The position numbers and the translations under genes were made by a program. Shown one piece after another: positions 1 through 9,006 of a stretch of DNA of 64,000 nt. Source of the DNA: Agromyces sp. Root81 (lineage in GTDB: Bacteria > Actinomycetota > Actinomycetes > Actinomycetales > Microbacteriaceae). Numbering within the stretch: position 1 is the stretch's first letter; each line of letters begins with the position of its first letter. The stretch covers positions 1,353,261-1,417,260 of the forward strand of contig NZ_LMIR01000002.1 of the NCBI RefSeq assembly GCF_001429165.1, given 5' to 3'. Under the pieces are notes generated by a model that saw only the letters and a list, made by a program, of their open reading frames with translations, was not told the DNA's origin and ran no database searches.

Positions 1-682
1 CGATCTCGGGCGAGTGCAGCGGCGTGATCCAGCCCCACGTCTTGCTCTGCAGCATGCCGAGCACCACGAAGACGAGCCCGACGGCCGAGAGCAGCACGCT
101 CCAGACGTCGATGTGCGCGGCCTGCCGCGCGGTGCGGTCGCTGATCACCCGGGTGAACAGCACGACGAAGAACATGATGACGACCTCGCCGACGAACACG
201 TAGCGCCAGCTCGCGTAGGTCGTGAGGAAGCCGCCGATGAGCGGCCCGGCCGCGACCGCGGCGCCCGAGACCGCGCCGATGACCGCGAACGCGGTGATGC
301 GGTCGGTGCCCTCGTAGTTGTCGGCGATGAGCGCGGCGACCGCGGGGATCACGAGCACCGCGCCGATGCCCTCGATGATCGACCAGCCGAGGAAGAGCAC
401 CTGCACGTTCGGGCTGAGCGCGGTCATGAGCGAGCCCAGCGCGTAGATGCAGGAACCGATGACGAACGCACGGCGCCGCCCCCAGACGTCGCCGAGCTTG
501 GCACCGAGCAGCATGAGCGCCGCCATCGTGAGCGTGTAGAACGTGATCGCCGCCTGCATCGCGGTGACCGTGGTGTCGAGGTCCTCGACGACGGTCGAGA
601 TCGACACGTTCATGACGGTTCCGTCGAGCACCATCACGAACTGCGCGGCCCCGAGGATCGCGACCACCGACCACTTCTTCAT
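1..682 (-). CDS. MFS drug exporter of the DHA2 type, C-terminus cut off by window edge
   Basis: This reads as the N-terminal 227 residues of a 14-helix major facilitator exporter (EmrB/QacA-type, proton-coupled efflux at the cytoplasmic membrane). The translation has alternating hydrophobic helices, the early LDGTVMNVS motif near residues 18-26, the inter-helix motif A (GAKLGDVWGRRR, around 59-70) and a WRYVFVGE motif before the sixth helix. The ATG at 680-682 is preceded by a purine-rich GGGGAT. The gene runs off the left edge, so the second half and the substrate are unknown. It is transcribed away from the lipoprotein gene to its right, with 169 bases between them. Confidence 0.85.
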   Translation of the reverse strand, partial: MKKWSVVAILGAAQFVMVLDGTVMNVSISTVVEDLDTTVTAMQAAITFYTLTMAALMLLGAKLGDVWGRRRAFVIGSCIYALGSLMTALSPNVQVLFLGWSIIEGIGAVLVIPAVAALIADNYEGTDRITAFAVIGAVSGAAVAAGPLIGGFLTTYASWRYVFVGEVVIMFFVVLFTRVISDRTARQAAHIDVWSVLLSAVGLVFVVLGMLQSKTWGWITPLHSPEI

Positions 683-851
683 CTGATCCCCGCTTCCGAC
701 GACGTGCCGTGGAACGTGCGGTCGGGCGGGCCTCGCGACCCGGCGACCTCCGGCAAGGTGCAGCCGAGGTCAGTATGGCACCGGATGCCCCGGCGCGGGC
801 GTGTTTGCTGCTGCACGCGACGGTGCGTCGTGGTCGCCCGCCGGTCGCCCC

Positions 852-1439
852 TCAGTCGCGCGGTGTCCACTCCCCGATCGAGACCGCATCGAGGCCGGCG
901 AGCGCCTCGCGGACCGCGGGCTTCGTCTTCATGCAGCCGTCGACGGGCGAGCGCACTGAGACGACGCTCCCGTCCGCGCCCTCGAGCCAGAGCGGTGGCA
1001 CGATCTCCATCGACAGTGCGCACGCCATGTCGGGCGGCGCCACCTCATCCGGGGCGCCGAGCGCGGCGAGCAGTGGGCCGAAGTCGCCCTCGTAGCGGGT
1101 CACGAGCGCGACGACATGGAGGGCGCCGTCGCGGCTTCCGGTCTCGCGCACCTCGACGCCGCAGGCGTGGGCCGCGACGACGACGAACCCCTCGGGCACG
1201 GCGCCGGGCGGCGGGATCGGCTCGGCACCCGCCGTCGGCGAGAGCGGGCCCGAGGGTGAGCGGCAGTCGAGGGCGTCGGCCACGGCGGCCGGGGTGTCCG
1301 GCTGCGGCTCGACGACCGGGGCCGGCGAAGCCGGATCTGTGCGCAACGGGCCGGTGCGAAGATCGGGGGTGCACCCAGACATCAGCGCCACAGCGGCGAT
1401 CATCGCCAGCCCGGCCGAGCCGGCCCGCAGACGAGTCAT
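852..1439 (-). CDS. Putative secreted lipoprotein, unknown function
   Basis: The 195-residue product starts with a short basic stretch, a hydrophobic segment (residues 8-20) and a lipobox LMSGC, so it should be exported and lipid-anchored at Cys23. A proline/alanine-rich linker follows, then a compact C-terminal part containing several cysteines (for example DMACAL and DGCMKT) that could form disulfides outside the cell. I do not recognise a family. GGGAGG lies six bases upstream of the ATG, and TACGCT further upstream could be a -10 element. It stands alone between the exporter and the glutamine amidotransferase. Confidence 0.7.
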   Translation of the reverse strand: MTRLRAGSAGLAMIAAVALMSGCTPDLRTGPLRTDPASPAPVVEPQPDTPAAVADALDCRSPSGPLSPTAGAEPIPPPGAVPEGFVVVAAHACGVEVRETGSRDGALHVVALVTRYEGDFGPLLAALGAPDEVAPPDMACALSMEIVPPLWLEGADGSVVSVRSPVDGCMKTKPAVREALAGLDAVSIGEWTPRD

Positions 1440-1520
1440 CCGTGCCTCCCGAGCACGAGCGTAGCCGGAGGGTCGGGCGCGAGCGGGACCGGTGGGGTCG
1501 AGCGTGACCGCGGCCGGTGG

Positions 1521-2369
1521 TCAGGCCGGCACGGCACTCGCCATGAACGGTTCGTAGTGGTACCCCTCGGCGCCGAGGATCGCGACCGTCGACTCCGGCA
1601 CCTCGAGGAAGGCGCCGGGCAGGTCGTTGAGCGGCTCGGAGACCACCACGCGCGCGTTCTGGCCGAAGAGCTTCAGGCGCGGGACATCCGGGTACATCTC
1701 CTGCAGCGTCGGGATGTCGACGGAGTGGAAGAGCGTGCGCGACCGCCCCGCCGACGAATACCGGAAGGCCCAGATCGAGGCGCCGTCGGCGAGGGCGATG
1801 GTGCCCTGCATCGGGAAGTCGATGCCGTACTTGCGACCGGTCTCCTCGACGAACTGCACGGCCTTCGTCATGCCGGCGACCGGGTCGTCCTGGAGGCCGA
1901 AGGTGAGGGCGAGATGGAACAGCACCTCGGAGTCGGTCGTGCCCATGATGTGCGGATACAGCGCCGGGTCGACCGCGAAGGTGAGGTCGCGCTTCATCTC
2001 ATGGAAGCCGTGGATCACCCCGTTGTGCATGAAGAGCCAGTTCTCGTACCGGTACGGATGGCAGTTGGTGCGCTGGATCGGCGGCCCGGCGGCGGCGCGG
2101 ACGTGGCTGAAGAACAGCGGGCTCTCGACCGCGTCGGTGATCTCGCGCAGGTTCTCGTCGTTCCACGCCGGTTCGACGCTGTGGAAGATCGACGGCAGGC
2201 TCCCCGCCGTCGAACCGACGGGATACCAGCCGAACCCGAAGCCGTCGCCGTTCACCGTCTCGGCACCGAGCGGCGAATCGAGCGATTGCGCGACGAGCGA
2301 ATGCTGCGCGTCGAGGATCACGAGCGATGGTTGGAGCGGTTCCCCCGCGTACGCAAGCCAACGGCACAT
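1521..2369 (-). CDS. Class II glutamine amidotransferase (YafJ/EgtC-like)
   Basis: The 282-residue enzyme belongs to the N-terminal-nucleophile class II amidotransferases. It begins M-C-R-W-L-A-Y-A-G, so Cys2 becomes the catalytic N-terminal nucleophile after Met removal. Further family marks are NGDGFGFGWY, SHVRAA and the HNGVI glutamine-binding motif. Members release ammonia from glutamine or hydrolyse gamma-glutamyl amides, as EgtC does in ergothioneine synthesis. No ergothioneine genes are next to it, so the substrate is unknown. The start is fixed by Cys2 and by AAGGAG upstream of the ATG; the open frame extends further upstream, but that part is not protein-like. Confidence 0.85.
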   Translation of the reverse strand: MCRWLAYAGEPLQPSLVILDAQHSLVAQSLDSPLGAETVNGDGFGFGWYPVGSTAGSLPSIFHSVEPAWNDENLREITDAVESPLFFSHVRAAAGPPIQRTNCHPYRYENWLFMHNGVIHGFHEMKRDLTFAVDPALYPHIMGTTDSEVLFHLALTFGLQDDPVAGMTKAVQFVEETGRKYGIDFPMQGTIALADGASIWAFRYSSAGRSRTLFHSVDIPTLQEMYPDVPRLKLFGQNARVVVSEPLNDLPGAFLEVPESTVAILGAEGYHYEPFMASAVPA

Positions 2370-2499
2370 ACGGCTCAACTCCTTCGTCCGACATCGGAAT
2401 GAGGACGCCGCCAGCCTAGTGGTGTCGCGAAGATTCCTCACCTGCCGAGTGGGAATCGCCCCGCGCGGATGCCGCGGGCCCCTGCCCGCCCGCGGCCTG

Positions 2500-3057
2500 C
2501 TACCGCGTGCGGTACCTGAGGAAGACGACGCCGCTCGCGAAGCGGCGCTCATCGACGAGCTCGAGATCGAGCCGCACTCCATCCGGAAGGAGCCGGGTGC
2601 CGCCTCCGACGATCACCGGGGTGACGAACAGCCCGATCTCGTCGACGAGCCCGGCCCTGATCGCCTCGGCGGCGAGCGTCGGACCCGCGATCGACAGGTC
2701 GCGAGACGCCTCGGACTTCATGCGGCGCACGGCATCGACGTCGAAGGTCCGCTCGAGTCGGGTGCGCGGCGTCGACACCTCGGCGAGCGTCGTCGAGTAC
2801 ACGATCTTGTCGGCCCCGCGCCAGATGGCCGCGTAGTCGCGCTCGATGGGCGAGGTCGACGGATCGTCGCCCAGCTCCTCCCAGACCCGCATCACCTCGT
2901 ACATGCGCCGGCCGAACAGGTACGTGCCGATCTCGCGTTCCAGGTCGTTGATGAACGCGTGCACCTCGGCATCGGGCGCGCTCCAGTCGAACCCGCCCGA
3001 GGCATCGTTGACGTAACCGTCGAGTGAGGTGATCCCCGTGCAGCTCAGCTCCGCCAT
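2500..3057 (-). CDS. Dihydrofolate reductase-fold family protein (RibD C-terminal type)
   Basis: The 185-residue product has the RibD_C/DHFR-like fold: MAELSCTGITSLDGYVND at the N-terminus, LFGRRMYEVM near residue 55, AGPTLAAEAIRAGLVDE and a glycine-rich IVGGGTRLLPDG near the C-terminus, as in YyaP/YwjB-type proteins. These bind NAD(P)H-like cofactors; few have known substrates, and true folate activity should not be assumed. The ATG at 3055-3057 has GGAGGC upstream; the open frame extends 27 codons further but without family similarity. A distant relative lies at 58772-59383. Confidence 0.8.
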   Translation of the reverse strand: MAELSCTGITSLDGYVNDASGGFDWSAPDAEVHAFINDLEREIGTYLFGRRMYEVMRVWEELGDDPSTSPIERDYAAIWRGADKIVYSTTLAEVSTPRTRLERTFDVDAVRRMKSEASRDLSIAGPTLAAEAIRAGLVDEIGLFVTPVIVGGGTRLLPDGVRLDLELVDERRFASGVVFLRYRTR

Positions 3058-3074
3058 CAGCGCCTCCGTCGTCG

Positions 3075-4400
3075 TCAGCCCGCGGGAGCAGGCTCCGCCT
3101 CGGTCGCAGGTGCGGCGGCGGCATCCGGTTTCGGGCACTTCGCCAGTTCATGCATCCTGGTCGTCGCCTGCTCGTACGACCACGGCAGCTCGATGGCCGG
3201 CTGCTCGTGCTCGGGTGCCGCGGCCGACTTCGATGCGAGCGAGGCGAGGGCGAAGGCCGTCTCGCGAGCGAAGTCCCCGCCCGAGGTGGAGTTGTTGAGC
3301 GCGACGACGACCGTGAGCCCGCTCTTCGGGTCGGTGAAGGCCGCCGTCAGCACGCCGGTGGACTCGCCGGCGAGGCCGCGCATCGGGCCGTACTCGGCTC
3401 CGCCGAGCCCCCAGCCCTGCCAGGCCGGGGCGTCGCCGCCCGGCGGGATCGTGGTCCACTGCGTGCGGGTCGTGCCCTCGTCGAGCAGGGCGCCGGTCGC
3501 GAACGCCTCGCTGAGCCTGCGCGTGTCCTCGAGGCTCGACACGGCGCCGGCTGCTGCGCCGCCGATCGAACTCGACTGCGAGCTGTCGTCGCGGACCACG
3601 GCGCAGTCGGCCGTGCCGTCCGCCGCGAGCGCCGCGGAGTACGCACCCAGGCCGCCGTCGAGCCCGGTATCGGTCGGCGAGGGCAGGAAGGTGTGCTCGA
3701 GACCGAGCGGCCCGAAGACGTACTGCTCGGCGAGGTCGTTCCACGAGCGGCCGGTGCTGCGCTCGAGCGCCATCGACAGCAGCAGCAGCCCGGTGCGCGA
3801 GTACGCCCAGTGCTCACCGGGTTCGCCGGTGCGGGGCATCGCGAGGCCGCTCGAGAGGAGTTCGTTGGGCGGCCACACGCGCTCCGGGTTGGCGACGAAG
3901 TGCGGCCGGAGTCCCGGGTAGTAGTCGGCGATGCCCGAGGTGTGCGCGCAGAGCTGGCCGAGTGTGATGCCGTCGAGCCCCGGCACCCAGTCGACGATGG
4001 CGTCGACCTCGTCGTCGAGCCCCACCTGCCCCTCGTCGACGAGGCGCAGCAGCACGGTGCACGTCACCTCTGTGGTGAGCGTGCCCATCCGGAACTCGGA
4101 GTCCACGGTGACCCGTGCGGGCTCCTCGCCGAAATCGGCCACGCCCGTCGCGCCGGTCCACTCCCCCGACCACGGCGCCCAGGCCCCGGCGACGCCGCCG
4201 CTCGAACCGCTGAGCGCCACCGCCTCGTCGAGCACCGCCTGCAGCTGGCCGGAGAGCTCGTCGCCGAATGCCGTGTCGACGGGATCGAGCGCCGCCAGAG
4301 GGTCGACTGCTCCGCCGGTGCACCCCGACAGTCCGAGCGCTCCGACAAGTAGGACGGCGAGGAACCCCCGCCGCCGTGCGACCCTGTTCTGGCCAGCCAC
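3075..4400 (-). CDS. Beta-lactamase/serine-hydrolase-like lipoprotein with altered active-site motif
   Basis: The 441-residue protein has a signal peptide with lipobox LSGC (Cys27) and the overall layout of class C beta-lactamase-related serine hydrolases, for example the conserved DSEFRMG segment and the LCAHTSGIADY region. The catalytic SxxK tetrad, normally S-x-T-K after this glycine, reads T107-L-T-T110. The YxN triad reads YSR, and the C-terminal HxG region reads GLAGES. This suggests a non-catalytic or altered-specificity member, perhaps a peptidoglycan or peptide binder on the cell surface. The start is GTG with GGGGAG upstream; a TACAAT at 4431-4436 on the minus strand is a likely -10. 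Confidence 0.8.
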   Translation of the reverse strand: MAGQNRVARRRGFLAVLLVGALGLSGCTGGAVDPLAALDPVDTAFGDELSGQLQAVLDEAVALSGSSGGVAGAWAPWSGEWTGATGVADFGEEPARVTVDSEFRMGTLTTEVTCTVLLRLVDEGQVGLDDEVDAIVDWVPGLDGITLGQLCAHTSGIADYYPGLRPHFVANPERVWPPNELLSSGLAMPRTGEPGEHWAYSRTGLLLLSMALERSTGRSWNDLAEQYVFGPLGLEHTFLPSPTDTGLDGGLGAYSAALAADGTADCAVVRDDSSQSSSIGGAAAGAVSSLEDTRRLSEAFATGALLDEGTTRTQWTTIPPGGDAPAWQGWGLGGAEYGPMRGLAGESTGVLTAAFTDPKSGLTVVVALNNSTSGGDFARETAFALASLASKSAAAPEHEQPAIELPWSYEQATTRMHELAKCPKPDAAAAPATEAEPAPAG

Positions 4401-4430
4401 CTAGCTCCCCTCAGCCGTGTGTCCGGTGAA

Positions 4431-4436
4431 ATTGTA
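4431..4436 (-). promoter_or_regulatory. Probable -10 element of the serine-hydrolase-like lipoprotein gene
   Basis: On the minus strand this reads TACAAT, 30 bases upstream of the GTG start of the lipoprotein gene. It matches the actinobacterial TANNNT consensus. No clear -35 was found. Confidence 0.4.
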
Positions 4437-4529
4437 ACCCGCCGAGGAGGCAGTGCCCGTTTCCGGCGGGCCGGTGCCGTCGGATGCACGGCTGATCCAC
4501 ATCCGCCAGTGCGCGGAACCGGCGCGCGC

Positions 4530-5837
4530 TCAGCGCTTCGGAGCCGTGATCTCGCGATCGGCGCCCGACATGAAACGCTCGACGTTCCGGTCGACGATGA
4601 TGTCGCTCGGGCGGAGCGGCCGGGCGAGGTAGAGCCCTTCGAGCGAGGTGAGCCTGCTCAGGGCGACGTAGGTCTGGCCTGGGCTGAAGACGCGCTGGCC
4701 GAGGTCGACGATGGCGGTGTCGTAGCTCGCGCCCTGCGACTTGTGGATCGTAACCGCCCATGCGAGTTTCAGCGGGAACTGGGTGAACTCCGCGACGATC
4801 TGCTTCTCGAGCTTCTTGCGATTCGGGTCCCACGTGTACTTGTACTTCTCCCACGTGACCTGCTCGACCTCGTGCTCCTCGCCGTCGACGTCGACCCGCA
4901 CCGCCCGGTCGAGCGAGGTCACCGTGCCGATCGTGCCGTTCACCCATCGCTGGCCCTCAGGGCCGATCGCGGTGTCGTTGCGAAGGAACATCACCTGGGC
5001 GCCGATCTTCAGCTCGAGGTTCTCGTCGGCGGGGAACGCCCGGCCGCCGAAGTCGCCGTTCACCTCGGCCTCGTTGCCCTGCGACTGGCCCGGCAGTCGG
5101 TGCAACTGCGTGCGGTTGATGCGGTTGACGGTGTCGTTGCGGGTCGCGAGCGTGATCGCGCCCTGCTCGGGCAGCGGCCGTCGGGCACCGACGCTGTTGA
5201 GCACGCCCGCGATCTCGGCGGTCACCATGCCGTGCCGCACGGCGTTCAGCATGTGCTTGAACTCGTCGTCGTGCTGACGGTGGATCTCGCCGAGCTCGAA
5301 GATGCGCAGGTCTGTCTCGCGCCACACCTTGGCGTCGAAGAACCACATCGAGTCGTAGGTGTCGGCGAAGTAGGCGCGCTCGTCGGCGTCCCCCGGCACT
5401 GGCGCGAGCTGGTACGGGTCCCCGAAGAGCACGACCTGCGCGCCGCCGAACGGCTCGAGCGGGCGTTGCCTGGCCTGACGGAGCGCGCGGTCCATCGCGT
5501 CCATGAGGTCGGCGTTGACCATCGACACCTCGTCGATGACGAGGGTGTCCATCGCGTTCAGGATCTTGCGCACCGTGTCGTTCTGGTCGATGACGTGGTC
5601 GGCGATGACCCCGATCGGCAGCCGGAACAGCGAGTGGATGGTCTGGCCGCCGACGTTCAGCGCAGCCACGCCAGTGGGGGCGCAGATCACGATCTGCTTC
5701 TGCGTGTTCCAGTTCAGGTGGTTCAGCAGGGTCGACTTGCCGGTACCGGCGCGGCCGGTGACGAAGACGTGCTCACGGGTGCCTTCGATCGCCTGGAACA
5801 CCGCCGCCTGTTCACGGCTGAGGGTCACGTTCTGCAC
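4530..5837 (-). CDS. Pif1-like superfamily 1 DNA helicase
   Basis: The 435-residue ATPase has Walker A GRAGTGKST near residues 28-36, a DEVSM Walker B, the SF1 motif AVTIHKSQGASYD and a C-terminal YVALSRL motif VI. These are typical of Pif1/RecD-like 5'-to-3' DNA helicases. It is compact, without an added nuclease or HRDC domain. Likely roles are unwinding at forks, recombination intermediates or G-rich structures. The start is taken as GTG at 5835-5837, just before the conserved NVTLSREQAAVFQAIEG region; an in-frame ATG at 5961-5963 would add 42 residues of low-complexity sequence. It is divergent from the secreted protein to its right. Confidence 0.85.
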   Translation of the reverse strand: MQNVTLSREQAAVFQAIEGTREHVFVTGRAGTGKSTLLNHLNWNTQKQIVICAPTGVAALNVGGQTIHSLFRLPIGVIADHVIDQNDTVRKILNAMDTLVIDEVSMVNADLMDAMDRALRQARQRPLEPFGGAQVVLFGDPYQLAPVPGDADERAYFADTYDSMWFFDAKVWRETDLRIFELGEIHRQHDDEFKHMLNAVRHGMVTAEIAGVLNSVGARRPLPEQGAITLATRNDTVNRINRTQLHRLPGQSQGNEAEVNGDFGGRAFPADENLELKIGAQVMFLRNDTAIGPEGQRWVNGTIGTVTSLDRAVRVDVDGEEHEVEQVTWEKYKYTWDPNRKKLEKQIVAEFTQFPLKLAWAVTIHKSQGASYDTAIVDLGQRVFSPGQTYVALSRLTSLEGLYLARPLRPSDIIVDRNVERFMSGADREITAPKR

Positions 5838-5978
5838 TGTGGCGCTTTCGATTCGACGAGCGGATGCCGCGGGCGGGCGTCGCACGGCGCTCCCACTGTA
5901 ACCGGCTCGCCGCCGCGCCCGAACGGCACTGGGGATATCCTCAGTCGCCCCGGCCGCGGGCATCGTACACTTGTGCGG

Positions 5979-7025
5979 GTGGGGAGCTCCGGGGTGCGCG
6001 GCAGTCGAGTTTCGCCGTTGTTCGTCGCTGGTTGGGCCGGACTCGCGGTGCTGCTCGCGGGCGCCTTCCTCGCCGCCCTCGGCGCGCTGAACCTGACGAT
6101 CTACGGCTCGTCGAGCTTCATCGAGCGCTACCTCACCGCCATCGCGAACGACGACATCGCCGAGGCATCCACGACCCCGGGCGTCGCCCTCGACGAGGCC
6201 GAGCTCGCAGCGCTCGGCCTGCCCGCGAACGTCTCGACCGCCATGCTCCGCACCGGCGTCGTCGAGTCGGGCCCCGAAGACGTGCGCATCACGAACGACG
6301 TCGCGCACGACGACGGCACGCACACCGTCACCGCCACGTACCGCCTCGAAGACGCGATCATCGAGTCGTCCTTCGACGTGCGCCCCATCGAACCGCTGTA
6401 CGGTGTGCTCAACCGCTGGGAGTTCGCGGTCAGCCCGCTCGCCGTCATCGACGTGACCGCCGCGCACAATCCGACATTCACGGTGGGCACGCTCACCCTC
6501 GACGCCCGTGCGACCAAGTCGGGCGAGGAGCTGACGGCGTTCACCCAGGTCACCCCGTACATCGCGATCGCACCCGCGGTCTACGAGTTCTCGTACACCT
6601 CGCCGCTGCTCGAGGCCGTGCCCGTCACGCTGCAGGCCGACGTCTCGGCGCGCGCAGGCGTCACCGTCGACGCCCAGCCGACCGCCGCGTTCGTCGAGCG
6701 CGTGCAGGTGAAGGTCGACGAGTTCCTCAACGAGTGCGCAGCGCAGCCCGTGCTGCAGCCGGCCGAGTGCCCGTTCGGCATCGAGATCGACGATCGCGTC
6801 GTCGGCGACCCGGTGTGGAGCATCGTGAGCATGCCGCTGGTCACGCTCACGCCGGGCGAGTCGTCGTTCGACATGCCGCCGACCGAGGGCGTCGCCCACA
6901 TCTCCGTCGAGGTGCAGTCGCTCTTCGACGGGCACCGCTACACGCTCGAGGAGGACCGCACCTTCTCGCTCGCGCTCTCGGCAACGATCGCGCCCGACGG
7001 CAACATCGCCATCCAGCTGAGGTAG
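5979..7025 (+). CDS. Membrane-anchored secreted protein, unknown function
   Basis: The 348-residue product has one N-terminal transmembrane or signal segment (about residues 11-36) followed by a large hydrophilic, probably extracellular region. Two cysteines near residues 250-262 (NECAAQ, AECPFG) could form a disulfide. I do not recognise the family. Two starts are plausible. GTG 5979 sits seven bases after TACACT (5966-5971), the leaderless pattern seen repeatedly in this window; GTG 5994 has GGGGAG upstream. I chose 5979. The 3' end converges on the copper/CtaG gene with a six-base gap. Confidence 0.65.
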   Translation: MGSSGVRGSRVSPLFVAGWAGLAVLLAGAFLAALGALNLTIYGSSSFIERYLTAIANDDIAEASTTPGVALDEAELAALGLPANVSTAMLRTGVVESGPEDVRITNDVAHDDGTHTVTATYRLEDAIIESSFDVRPIEPLYGVLNRWEFAVSPLAVIDVTAAHNPTFTVGTLTLDARATKSGEELTAFTQVTPYIAIAPAVYEFSYTSPLLEAVPVTLQADVSARAGVTVDAQPTAAFVERVQVKVDEFLNECAAQPVLQPAECPFGIEIDDRVVGDPVWSIVSMPLVTLTPGESSFDMPPTEGVAHISVEVQSLFDGHRYTLEEDRTFSLALSATIAPDGNIAIQLR

Positions 7026-7031
7026 CGCTCG

Positions 7032-9005
7032 CTACTGCGGGCGGTCGTGCTCGGCGATCGCCGCGAGCTGCGCGTTGTACGCGTCGAGCTCGGCATCACC
7101 GGTGCGGTCGGCGTGCCGGTCGCGGCGCTTCGACTCCTTCTCGTCGCTGCGCGCCCACTGCACGGCGACGGTGATCGCGAGCGCCACCGTCGGGATCTCG
7201 CCGATCGACCACGCGATGCCGCCACCGAGCTGCTGGTCGATGAGCGCATCGGCGCCCCAGCCCATCGCTCCGTACCAGTCGGCGAGCAGCAGGCCCGTGC
7301 TCGACATGATCGCGAGGCCGAAGAACGCGTGGAACGCCATGGTGCCGAGCAACAGGAGCAGGCGGAACGGGTACGGCAGGCGATACGGCACGGGGTCGAT
7401 GCCGATGAGCGACTGCACGAACAAGTACCCCGTGATGAGGAAGTGCACGATCATCCACTCGTGCCCGATGTGATCGAGCATCGTCCAGCGGAAGAGCGGC
7501 GAGTAGTAGAAGACCCAGAGCGAACCGACGAAGAGCACGGCGGCGACGATCGGGTTCGCGATGAACCCGGCGAACCTCGAGTGCACGCCGAGCAGGATCC
7601 ACTCCCGGCCGCCGCGGCTGCCATCCTTGCGGGCACGGATGGCGCGGGCCGCGAGCGTCACCGGCGCGCCCGGAACGAGCAGCACCGGCACGGCCATCGT
7701 GAGCACCATGTGGGCGAGCATGTGCGCCGAGAAGAGGTACTGCTCGTAGACGTTCACGCCGCCGCTGGTGATGTAGACGAGCAGCAGCAGGCCGGAGACC
7801 CAGAGCACCGTGCGGTAGATCGGCCAGCGGTCTCCGCGCTTGCGAAGGCGCCGGACGCCGGCGATGTAGAAGAAGATGCCGAAGCCGCACACCAGCAGCC
7901 AGATGAGGTCGGGGTTCCACTCGGTGAAGAACCGGGTCCACTCGGGCCACGGCGGCAGGGGTTCCCCGGTGAGGATCTCAGCGGGCGTGCGGGCGAGCGA
8001 GCCCGCCTCCTCCTCGGAGACCGGCGTCGCCGTGCGCGCGAGCGCGGCCGCGGCACCCGAGGCGAGCCCCATGAACGCGAGCTCGGCGACGACGAGCCAC
8101 CAGAACGATCCGTTGCGCGAACCGTCGCCCCGCGACATCCGCCCGATCAGGAACCGGCGCTGCGCCGCACCGAAGAGTCCGAGCGCGATGAGGGCGACCA
8201 CCTTGACGACGACGAGCATGCCGTAGGGCGTGAACAGCTGGTCCCAGTCGCCGATGCGGAGCGCGGCACTCGCGTAGCCAGAGAGCGCCACGACGATGAA
8301 GCTGATGAGCGCCACGGTCGAGTACCGCGCGAGCACGACGGGCAGTCGCTTCTCGCCGAGCTCGCCCTTCAGCAGCACGATCGTGACGAGTCCGCCGAGC
8401 CACGCCGAGGCGAAGACGAGGTGCAGGCCGAGCCCGGTGACGGCGGCGGCGTGACCGGCGGCGCCGGCGGCGTGGCCCTGCTGGGCGAGCGGCACGAGCG
8501 AGGCGACCGCGAGCACGGTCACGAAGACGAGGGCGGTGTGGTTGCGCACGGCGAAGCACAGCACGGTGACGGCCGCGGCCACGAGCGTCGTCGTGAGCCA
8601 GGCCTGGCCGAGCGGGATCGTCGTCACGAACTGGCCGAGCTTCTGCCCGAACGAGTCGCTCAGGTCGAAGGGCACGCCCGTCACGAGCAGGAAGGTGAAG
8701 AGGCCGGTCGCGGCGCTCGCGACGGTCATGACGGCAGCGGATGCCGCGGCGACGTCGAGCGCCAGGTCGAACTCGCGTCGCTTCGGACTGAGCGCCCAGA
8801 CCGCGAGCACGAGGGCGCCGATCATGCCGGCAGCGCCGAGGTTCACGAAGAGCTTCGCGACCGGCACGCCATAGCGGGCGACGGGCCCGGGATCCTGGAT
8901 CAGCTGTTCAGCCGCTCCCCCGCCGTAGGCGAGGCCGGCGAACGTCGCGACGAGGGCGACGGCGATGAGTGCGGCAGGGCCGAGCACTCGCACGGAGCGG
9001 GGCAC
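7032..9005 (-). CDS. Fused CopD copper-resistance / CtaG cytochrome c oxidase assembly membrane protein
   Basis: The 657-residue polytopic protein combines two families common in actinobacteria. About residues 1-340 form a CopD-like copper-import domain with some nine helices. About 360-620 form a caa3-type CtaG domain with histidine-rich segments such as FSAHMLAHM and IGHEWMIVHFL that could carry copper to cytochrome oxidase. The last 40 residues are a charged cytoplasmic tail. The likely role is copper delivery during oxidase assembly. The GTG start at 9003-9005 lies six bases after TAGGCT (9012-9017), so the transcript is probably leaderless. Its upstream region is copied in the tandem repeats at 9007-9149. 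Confidence 0.9.
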   Translation of the reverse strand: MPRSVRVLGPAALIAVALVATFAGLAYGGGAAEQLIQDPGPVARYGVPVAKLFVNLGAAGMIGALVLAVWALSPKRREFDLALDVAAASAAVMTVASAATGLFTFLLVTGVPFDLSDSFGQKLGQFVTTIPLGQAWLTTTLVAAAVTVLCFAVRNHTALVFVTVLAVASLVPLAQQGHAAGAAGHAAAVTGLGLHLVFASAWLGGLVTIVLLKGELGEKRLPVVLARYSTVALISFIVVALSGYASAALRIGDWDQLFTPYGMLVVVKVVALIALGLFGAAQRRFLIGRMSRGDGSRNGSFWWLVVAELAFMGLASGAAAALARTATPVSEEEAGSLARTPAEILTGEPLPPWPEWTRFFTEWNPDLIWLLVCGFGIFFYIAGVRRLRKRGDRWPIYRTVLWVSGLLLLVYITSGGVNVYEQYLFSAHMLAHMVLTMAVPVLLVPGAPVTLAARAIRARKDGSRGGREWILLGVHSRFAGFIANPIVAAVLFVGSLWVFYYSPLFRWTMLDHIGHEWMIVHFLITGYLFVQSLIGIDPVPYRLPYPFRLLLLLGTMAFHAFFGLAIMSSTGLLLADWYGAMGWGADALIDQQLGGGIAWSIGEIPTVALAITVAVQWARSDEKESKRRDRHADRTGDAELDAYNAQLAAIAEHDRPQ

Positions 9006-9006
9006 C

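Noticed and set aside
14-1507. Long open frame on the plus strand across the exporter and lipoprotein region
   Set aside because: Its product is low-complexity, His/Arg/Asp-rich sequence typical of the complement of high-GC genes; the minus-strand genes have clear motifs and starts.
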